From Lachnospiraceae bacterium (lineage in GTDB: Bacteria; Bacillota; Clostridia; Lachnospirales; Lachnospiraceae), in contig CAJTGB010000021.1 of NCBI GenBank assembly GCA_910575835.1, positions 1 to 64,000 of the forward strand: a stretch of DNA of 64,000 nt, given 5' to 3'. The notes under the pieces were generated by a model. The model was not told where the DNA came from, did not search any database, and saw only the letters and a program-made list of their open reading frames with translations. Shown here piece after piece: positions 58,784 through 64,000 of this stretch. Position numbers and translations under genes: made by a program. Each line of letters starts with the position of its first letter. Position 1 is the stretch's first letter.

Positions 58784-58990
58784 ATGGCTGTAAACCAGAA
58801 AGCGGTCAGAGTGTTAAATAAAGTCTTTGAAGCAGGCTTTACCGATGAAAAGGCGATTGCCGCCATGACAATGGATGATATTCTCTCCATGCAGGGGATT
58901 AGCGTAGCCGAAATCACGCTTATCAATGAGCTGCAAAAGAGCATCAAGGGAAACAAGGTCATCTCATTTCTGGGAGGCGGCACGGAATGA
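58784..58990 (+). CDS. Small helical ICE protein
   Basis: A 68-residue protein, ATG 58784 behind GGAGGGATTTG. Helices KAVRVLNKVFEAGFTDEKAI, MTMDDILSMQGI and EITLINELQKSI suggest a compact helix bundle, possibly a helix-hairpin-helix-like fold. It overlaps the next start by 4 bp (ATGA). No function assigned. Confidence 0.68.
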   Translation: MAVNQKAVRVLNKVFEAGFTDEKAIAAMTMDDILSMQGISVAEITLINELQKSIKGNKVISFLGGGTE

Positions 58991-59211
58991 GCGGAGGACA
59001 AAAAATCTGCATGACGGACAGCGTAGGCAGGATGCTTTTCTCTGTCCCCGACGGCGGCATTATCCGTATGCTTTATGGGAACGGGGAGGATTATTTTGCT
59101 GTCTGCCATTATTTAGATGAAACCCATGCAGAGATTGACGGCGTAAGATACGCCGTTCGGGAGTTTGCAAAGAGGATGGAACGAAACAAAATCAGCTATG
59201 CCCCTGCCTAA
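58987..59211 (+). CDS. Stand-alone LPDGG-type module protein
   Basis: A 74-residue protein starting at ATG 58987, overlapping the previous stop (ATGA). It reads SVPDGGIIRMLYGNGEDYFA, CHYLDETHAEIDGVRYAVRE and FAKRMERNKISYAP, which aligns over its whole length with the C-terminal module of the protein encoded at 58076. Gene duplication of a short module inside one operon is the simplest explanation. Function unknown. Confidence 0.7.
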   Translation: MSGGQKICMTDSVGRMLFSVPDGGIIRMLYGNGEDYFAVCHYLDETHAEIDGVRYAVREFAKRMERNKISYAPA

Positions 59212-59246
59212 AGGCGGGGCATGGACAACAGGAGGATTGATATTTT

Positions 59247-59285
59247 ATGGAACAGATTGTTTTATCGGGCGGTGATAGGGATTGA
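59247..59285 (+). CDS. 12-residue leader peptide coupled to the next gene
   Basis: ATG 59247 lies 11 nt behind GGAGG and encodes MEQIVLSGGDRD. Its TGA (59283-59285) overlaps the TTG start of the next gene (59282-59284). The strong ribosome binding site belongs to this mini-frame, not to the TTG gene, so the leader likely delivers ribosomes to the downstream start by translational coupling. Confidence 0.45.
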   Translation: MEQIVLSGGDRD

Positions 59286-59740
59286 GTACCGAGCTTATCA
59301 ACCGCATTACGATAAAGAAAGACGGCGTGTATGTATCTTCCCACAGCTCCAACGACACCTCTCCCTACCATTCATGGAGGTGCAAGGGCTTGTCGGAAAT
59401 CTATGCCGCCGAGGGGCAGAAAGGGCTTGACCGTGAGGTTATCCGTATGCTCTATGAATATGCCGAGCTTCGTGGCTCTCATAAAAGCCTTGACCGTTAC
59501 CGTTATGCAAAGGACGCCCCTGCCGCCCGTGCCATCTATCAGAGGTTTATTGACCAGATTGACGACCGTTACGGGCAGATGGACGAAGCCGACCAGAAAA
59601 GCGTCTGGTACAAGCCCACGGAAAAGGCAAAGGAATACCGAGCCTATGAGCGGGATATGAGGGAAAAGATGTATTCCGAAATCGCCGAACGGTGCGGGGA
59701 ATATGACAGGAAGCATAAAAACAGGGATTTAGGACGATAA
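59282..59740 (+). CDS. ICE-conserved DUF-type protein upstream of the methylase gene
   Basis: A 152-residue protein starting at TTG 59282 (coupled to the leader peptide); a different frame starting at 59221 is rejected. Features: INRITIKKDGVYVSSHSSND, YHSWRCKGLSEIYAAEGQKG, then a helical charged C-terminus (EKAKEYRAYERDMREKMYSE). It has the look of the conserved proteins encoded just before the large SNF2/methylase gene in Tn1549-like elements. Function unknown. The next start is 14 bp downstream. Confidence 0.72.
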   Translation: MSTELINRITIKKDGVYVSSHSSNDTSPYHSWRCKGLSEIYAAEGQKGLDREVIRMLYEYAELRGSHKSLDRYRYAKDAPAARAIYQRFIDQIDDRYGQMDEADQKSVWYKPTEKAKEYRAYERDMREKMYSEIAERCGEYDRKHKNRDLGR

Positions 59741-59754
59741 GGAGGTGTGAGCCT

Positions 59755-62700
59755 ATGGCTGCAAAGTACCAGCTAATCACAGAGCTGTACCGCCGCACAG
59801 GGAGGGACGTCACGAGAAACCCGCAGGCGTGGCAGGGCTTTTTATCCTCTGCCTGCCGCAACTACAAGTGCCGCTTTGACGAGCAGCTTTTAATCTATGC
59901 CCAACGCCCAGACGCCACCGCCGTTGCCGAGATTGGCACTTGGAACAGGCTCTTTAAGCGTTGGGTAAATAAGGACAGCAAAGGCATAGCGGTCTTTGAC
60001 CCGAAAGGACGCAGGAACACGCTGAAATATTATTTTGACGTTTCCGACACCCATGAGGGCTATTATGGAAGCCGACCCGTCCCGATATGGCAGATGGATA
60101 AGCGGTACGAGCAGCCTGTCATGGAACGGCTTGCGGACAGGTTCGACGGCACGGAGGGCGGCGACCTTGCCGATTTCTTAATGCAGACGGCAGAGAACGC
60201 CGTGGAGGATAACCTGCCCGATTACCTTTCACAGCTTAAGGACTGTACGGAAAACAGCTTTTTAGAGGAACTGGACAGCTTTAATGTAGAAGTGATTTAC
60301 AAGCGTCTGGCGGCAAACAGCGTCGCCTATATGCTGTTGAGCCGCTGCGGGCTGGATGCGGACGGCTATTTTGAGCGTGAGGATTTTGCTGACATCACAA
60401 ATTTCAATACGCCTGCCACCTTGAACGCCATCGGCATCGCCACAAGCGACATCTCCGAGATGGCGTTGCGGGAAATCTCTGCGGCAATCCGAAATGTGCA
60501 AATCGAAGCTAGAGGTCAGAACCGCACATTTGCAAGGGACACTATAAGCCAGTATGATAAGGGCAGGAAACAACCCGAGAGGAGCGAATACAATGAGCGA
60601 AATCACTTACACGAAACAGGCGGATTATCTTATTCCCGACCTAACATTACCGACAGAGCCAGAGCTTCCGCTTGGCAGATACGCTTTGATGCACAGGGAT
60701 TATCTGGAGCAGCACAAGAGGGTGGCTTACCTCAACCTGCTGACGTCGGGCAGGCTGAACGCACACCTGCACCAGACCGAGCAGACAGCTCTTTCCAGAC
60801 TAGAACTACTGACGAAGCGGCTCGCAGCCGAGCAGGGAGTGACGGAGGAACTGAAAGAGAAAGCACCGATGCAGTGGGTGCAGGCGATGAACGCCATCCG
60901 CAGCCAAGCGGAAGAAGTGATACTGGAAGAACTGATTTACAACTGACGTCCCAAGAATCCGAGCCGCAGGCGAAGGATGATTGGCAGACGGAAGGAGTGC
61001 CTGCGGTACAGTTAGAAAAATCAGAGCCAGAATCGGACGGTGGCAGACAGGAAGAAAAAACGGCTGCGGCACAGACAGCAGAGCCAGAAAAACAGGCGGG
61101 AACTGAAAAAGGCAGCGTTGCCAATGAGGAAGAGGTTGCCGCAAATCTCCCGACCGTAGACGAACAGATTGAAATGATTGCTGAAGCAGAGGACGAAAAA
61201 TCCTCTGCTTTTGCCGTTTCACAGGAGGATATTGATGCCGTCCTTGTAAAAGGAAGCAGCTATGCGGATGGTAAATACCGCATCTACCATCAGTTCCAGA
61301 AACAGGAAGATAAAAAGAAGAACATTGATTTTCTGAAAAGGGAATACGGCACGGGCGGTTTCTTTGTTGGCTTTTCAGACGGCACAGAGGGATATGTGTG
61401 GTACAGCGGCAAGGGCATCTCCATTGACCGTGGCGGCATTTCCACTGAACACGACCTTGTGCTGAGTTGGTCTAAGGCGGAAAAACGCCTGCGGGAGCTT
61501 GTTAAGGATAACCGCTATCTCAATCCCAAAGAAAAAGACCATTATGCGGATTATCTGGAGGGCATATCTGCCCCGCAGTATGAAATCGACACCCAGAGGA
61601 AACTGGCAAGGCAGCGTTTTATTGAAGAAAAAAGGGAGCTGCCGCCTGCTGACAAGAGGGATACGCTCGCCCTGCGGCTCTCTGATTTTATCCGAGATTT
61701 GGACGGATATGAGAAAGATTTGTTGGGCGTGATTGGCTGCAAGGATTTTGCGGATATGCCTGCTGACCTTATGGAGCAGGCATTGCAGCATCCAGATAAC
61801 GTGCAGGAAATGCTTGATTTTTTAGCTTTAGTGCAGAAAAAGACTACAAGCGTTTACAGCCGCAGCAATGCGTGGCGTTTTTCGCAGGAGCTTACGGAGC
61901 TGTACCCTCTCCATTACCTCTACCATGAGGGCGATGTGGTGTATATCGGGGCGGACAAATATGAGGTCATAGCCTTTGATGAAAACGCCGTATCTTTACG
62001 AAATGCAGAATTTCCGTTGTTCGGCAAAGAGTTCAGCCGAGCCGATTTTGAAGAAAAGCTCCGTGAAAACCCTGCTAACGACCATCTGAAAACAGTCATT
62101 ACCGAAAGCCAGAAAATGGGAACACCTGCCGAGGAAAAGCTCGACAGCATCACGTTTTCCATCGGGTTCTCCGAGCATCCCGCCTTTTATGACAGGGAGC
62201 TGAACGACCGATTTACGGAGCTTAGCTTTGCACTTGGGAACAGGCTGCTTGGCGTTTTAGATGAAAAACAGCATTATGAAAGACTGGATGAGAGTAAGGG
62301 TGTCGGCTGGTATAAAAAGACTGACTTTGAAATCCATGCAGTCATCGGCGGGGAGGAATTTAATTACGAGGGGCGGTTTGACATCGGGGACGGCGAGGGC
62401 GATTTGCTTGCCCATATCCGAAATTTTTATGAATACTCCCTCTCCCCCGACTGTCCGTTTATCCCAGAATGGAAACGGCAGGGCGAGGATTATTACAGGG
62501 AGCAGATGGAAACCCTGCGTTTCGGGCAGGATGTGTTTATCCCATTCTTAGAGCAGCACACCGAGCTGACACCAGAGGATGAAAAGCTCCTTGCTAAGAT
62601 TTTGGCTACCGAATCCGACTGGAACAGGAAAGGCGGGGATAAGGAACAGACCGAAGAAATAGAAAATAAAGAGGAACAGCCTGCCATTGATGAAATGTCT

Positions 62701-64000
62701 GCTAAGGAACAGGAAACCGAGCCGCTACAAGAACGGTTTGAGGTCACAATGACTTCCGACGCTTTCCCAGACCCCGAAGATGCTTATGCTATCTGGGACA
62801 ACAGCCGTGGGGATTATTATATCAACGGGGACGGTATGGTACTGACCTATCCAACCGAGGAAGATGCCGAGGCAGGACTTTTAAAGGTCAGAAAAACCGC
62901 TGCGGATAAGGAAGCGGCAAGCCCTATCATAGCAAGATACCTGTCTGGTGATGAAGCCGTCGTTATCATGCAGTATCCTAACGGCAAATATTACAACCGA
63001 TACGGATACGATGAGCAAAGGGATACTGCCAATACGACAGCAGGCGGCTTTGACACATTTGATGAAGCGGAAAAAGCTCTGTACTCCCACCGCCCGAAAG
63101 CGGAAAAGGCGGTCGAGCCTACGCAGAGCCAAGACAGAGGGCTTCTGCCTGCACAGGATAATTCCGACCTCATCGGCAAAGAGCTTGTGATTGACAACCG
63201 CCGTTATGTAATAGAAAGCGTCGGTAAAATCAGCGGCGATGTTTCCATGCGTGACATCACGTTCCAGAACAGCACAGGCTTCCCGATAAACCGTGTGGAG
63301 AAAATCGGCTATGTCCGCAGGCTCTTGGAGCAGGCACAGGAAGAATTACCGCCCGAAGAAAAAGCAGAAGCTCCAACGGCAAGCCCGACTTCTCCTGCTG
63401 TTTCTGCTGACCGCCACAATTACCGTATTACCGATGATGCGTTAGGCGTTGGCGGTGCAAAAGAGAAGTTTCGAAACAATATGGCAGCAATCCGACTTCT
63501 CCACGACCTTCAGATAGAAAACCGACTTGCCACGCCCGAAGAACAGGAAACCCTTGCAAAGTATGTGGGATGGGGCGGTCTGTCTATGGCGTTTGATGAA
63601 AAAAATGCGGCATGGGCAAACGAATACAAGGAGCTGAAAGCCGAGCTGTCTGACGAAGAATACCGTGCGGCAATGGAATCCACTTTGACGGCTTTTTATA
63701 CGCCGCCAGTCGTCATCAAGGCGATGTACGAAGCACTTGACCGTCTGGGATTCTCACAGGGGAACATCTTGGAGCCGTCCTGCGGCACGGGCAATTTTTT
63801 AGGATTGTTACCCGACAGCATGGAGAAATCAAAGCTGCACGGCATTGAGATTGACCCTATATCGGGCAGGATTGCAAAGCAGCTCTACCAGAAAGCCAGT
63901 ATCGCCATTGAGGGGTTTGAGGACACAAAGCTCCCAGATAACCACTTTGACGTGGTGCTTGGCAATATCCCGTTCGGGGAGTTCAAGGTCAATGACAGCC
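59755..64000 (+). CDS. Giant ICE protein with N6-adenine DNA methylase (and expected SNF2 helicase) domains, 5' part
   Basis: The frame opens at ATG 59755 behind AAGGAGGTG and stays open to the right edge, giving 1415 residues so far. The N-terminal domain (1-280: ELYRRTGRDVTRNPQAWQGF, DEQLLIYAQRPDATAVAEI) is typical of this family in Tn1549-like ICEs. Residues 280-397 are a low-complexity Gly/Arg/Ser/Asp linker whose DNA also encodes tnpV. Further regions carry repeated YodL-like/LPD-type modules. The methylase part shows VGWGGLSMAF, motif I LEPSCGTGNFLG (~1340) and motif IV GNIPFG (~1403). A helicase domain normally follows. It is likely an anti-restriction or DNA-modification factor for the transferred strand. 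Confidence 0.92.
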   Translation, partial: MAAKYQLITELYRRTGRDVTRNPQAWQGFLSSACRNYKCRFDEQLLIYAQRPDATAVAEIGTWNRLFKRWVNKDSKGIAVFDPKGRRNTLKYYFDVSDTHEGYYGSRPVPIWQMDKRYEQPVMERLADRFDGTEGGDLADFLMQTAENAVEDNLPDYLSQLKDCTENSFLEELDSFNVEVIYKRLAANSVAYMLLSRCGLDADGYFEREDFADITNFNTPATLNAIGIATSDISEMALREISAAIRNVQIEARGQNRTFARDTISQYDKGRKQPERSEYNERNHLHETGGLSYSRPNITDRARASAWQIRFDAQGLSGAAQEGGLPQPADVGQAERTPAPDRADSSFQTRTTDEAARSRAGSDGGTERESTDAVGAGDERHPQPSGRSDTGRTDLQLTSQESEPQAKDDWQTEGVPAVQLEKSEPESDGGRQEEKTAAAQTAEPEKQAGTEKGSVANEEEVAANLPTVDEQIEMIAEAEDEKSSAFAVSQEDIDAVLVKGSSYADGKYRIYHQFQKQEDKKKNIDFLKREYGTGGFFVGFSDGTEGYVWYSGKGISIDRGGISTEHDLVLSWSKAEKRLRELVKDNRYLNPKEKDHYADYLEGISAPQYEIDTQRKLARQRFIEEKRELPPADKRDTLALRLSDFIRDLDGYEKDLLGVIGCKDFADMPADLMEQALQHPDNVQEMLDFLALVQKKTTSVYSRSNAWRFSQELTELYPLHYLYHEGDVVYIGADKYEVIAFDENAVSLRNAEFPLFGKEFSRADFEEKLRENPANDHLKTVITESQKMGTPAEEKLDSITFSIGFSEHPAFYDRELNDRFTELSFALGNRLLGVLDEKQHYERLDESKGVGWYKKTDFEIHAVIGGEEFNYEGRFDIGDGEGDLLAHIRNFYEYSLSPDCPFIPEWKRQGEDYYREQMETLRFGQDVFIPFLEQHTELTPEDEKLLAKILATESDWNRKGGDKEQTEEIENKEEQPAIDEMSAKEQETEPLQERFEVTMTSDAFPDPEDAYAIWDNSRGDYYINGDGMVLTYPTEEDAEAGLLKVRKTAADKEAASPIIARYLSGDEAVVIMQYPNGKYYNRYGYDEQRDTANTTAGGFDTFDEAEKALYSHRPKAEKAVEPTQSQDRGLLPAQDNSDLIGKELVIDNRRYVIESVGKISGDVSMRDITFQNSTGFPINRVEKIGYVRRLLEQAQEELPPEEKAEAPTASPTSPAVSADRHNYRITDDALGVGGAKEKFRNNMAAIRLLHDLQIENRLATPEEQETLAKYVGWGGLSMAFDEKNAAWANEYKELKAELSDEEYRAAMESTLTAFYTPPVVIKAMYEALDRLGFSQGNILEPSCGTGNFLGLLPDSMEKSKLHGIEIDPISGRIAKQLYQKASIAIEGFEDTKLPDNHFDVVLGNIPFGEFKVNDS
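60593..60946 (+). CDS. tnpV: TnpV-like transposon protein, nested inside the methylase gene
   Basis: A 117-residue protein starting at ATG 60593 behind GAGAGGAG. It matches TnpV: SEITYTKQADYLIPDLTLP, PLGRYALMHRDYLEQHK, YLNLLTSGRLNAHLHQTEQT, LLTKRLAAEQGVTEELKEKA and WVQAMNAIRSQAEEVILEEL. It lies wholly within the giant gene in the +1 frame relative to it. The nested frame looks like a normal folded protein, whereas the outer frame is low-complexity there, so tnpV is probably the constrained frame. Its function is not established despite the name. Confidence 0.88.
   Translation: MSEITYTKQADYLIPDLTLPTEPELPLGRYALMHRDYLEQHKRVAYLNLLTSGRLNAHLHQTEQTALSRLELLTKRLAAEQGVTEELKEKAPMQWVQAMNAIRSQAEEVILEELIYN

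Larger units (their letters stand above)
46640..64000 (+). mobile_element. Integrative conjugative element (Tn1549-like), left part
   Basis: Partition genes, a sortase-type surface adhesin, a run of small overlapping genes and a giant DNA methylase with tnpV inside it form the typical left/accessory half of a Clostridia ICE. Relaxase, coupling protein, VirB4 and integrase are not in the window. The left end is placed at the 3' part of rlmD by inference: base composition drops sharply after it, rlmD carries an added tail, and the 3' end of rumA is a known ICE insertion site in streptococci. No att repeat can be shown. The A+T-rich ATP-grasp cassette may be cargo or a separate older insertion. 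Confidence 0.7.

Noticed and set aside
59221-59430. 69-codon frame overlapping the start of the 59282 gene
   Set aside because: Basic, low-similarity product in a conflicting frame; the 152-residue frame is protein-like and continues to 59740.
60593-60946. Insertion sequence inside the methylase gene
   Set aside because: Despite the name, TnpV is not a transposase; there are no inverted ends or target duplication, and the outer frame is not interrupted.

Overview
The window looks like chromosome from a gut member of the Lachnospiraceae (Clostridia, Bacillota). Supporting signs are strong AGGAGG-type ribosome binding sites, sigma-A promoters, PPi-type phosphofructokinase, a GlpP/GlpK/FAD-dehydrogenase/DUF1667 glycerol operon, a MutS2 gene, lacto-N/mucin-type glycan genes and a Tn1549-like conjugative element. 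Genus cannot be fixed from sequence alone. All product names come from reading the sequence; no database search was run.

Layout. (1) 1-6070: the tail-tip and lysis end of a siphovirus-type prophage (distal tail protein, tail endopeptidase/fibre with a collagen-like stretch, XhlA-like protein, holin, amidase endolysin). A separate regulated cassette (ribbon-helix-helix protein, ORF6N protein, small acidic protein) sits inside the tail operon with its own promoter, operator and terminator. (2) 6332-11089: anchored C39 peptidase, nickel-pincer cofactor genes larC and larE, two small proteins and tRNA-Ser(CGA). (3) 11100-24210: a glycan-use region with two AraC regulators, a GH20 hexosaminidase, an ABC sugar transporter operon that ends in an unassigned carbohydrate-active-type enzyme plus a zinc ribbon, and a GH2 beta-galactosidase. 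(4) 24252-31156: pyridoxamine kinase, tRNA-Arg(ACG) with a consensus promoter, PPi-phosphofructokinase, and a coupled pair made of a membrane pseudokinase/TPR protein and a secreted Ig-like protein. (5) 31218-36808: glycerol operon behind a terminator leader. (6) 36875-44808: sporulation-type amidase, two-component system, mutS2, a degenerate HtrA-like protein and a YhaM-like OB/HD protein. (7) 45119-46927: rlmD behind a structured leader. (8) 46928-49950: a very A+T-rich cassette with two ATP-grasp ligases and a membrane protein whose two halves are joined by a canonical -1 frameshift signal. (9) 50071-64000: the partition, surface-adhesin and DNA-methylase part of an integrative conjugative element (ICE), running off the right edge; tnpV is encoded entirely inside the giant methylase gene in another frame.

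The strongest candidates for something undescribed are: a shared structured RNA leader with covarying stems and a downstream terminator, found both before rlmD and before the ICE adhesin gene; the ATP-grasp pair with its frameshifted membrane protein; the tnpV overprint; and a repeated habit of tandemly duplicating gene 3' ends together with the stop codon across the chromosomal part.
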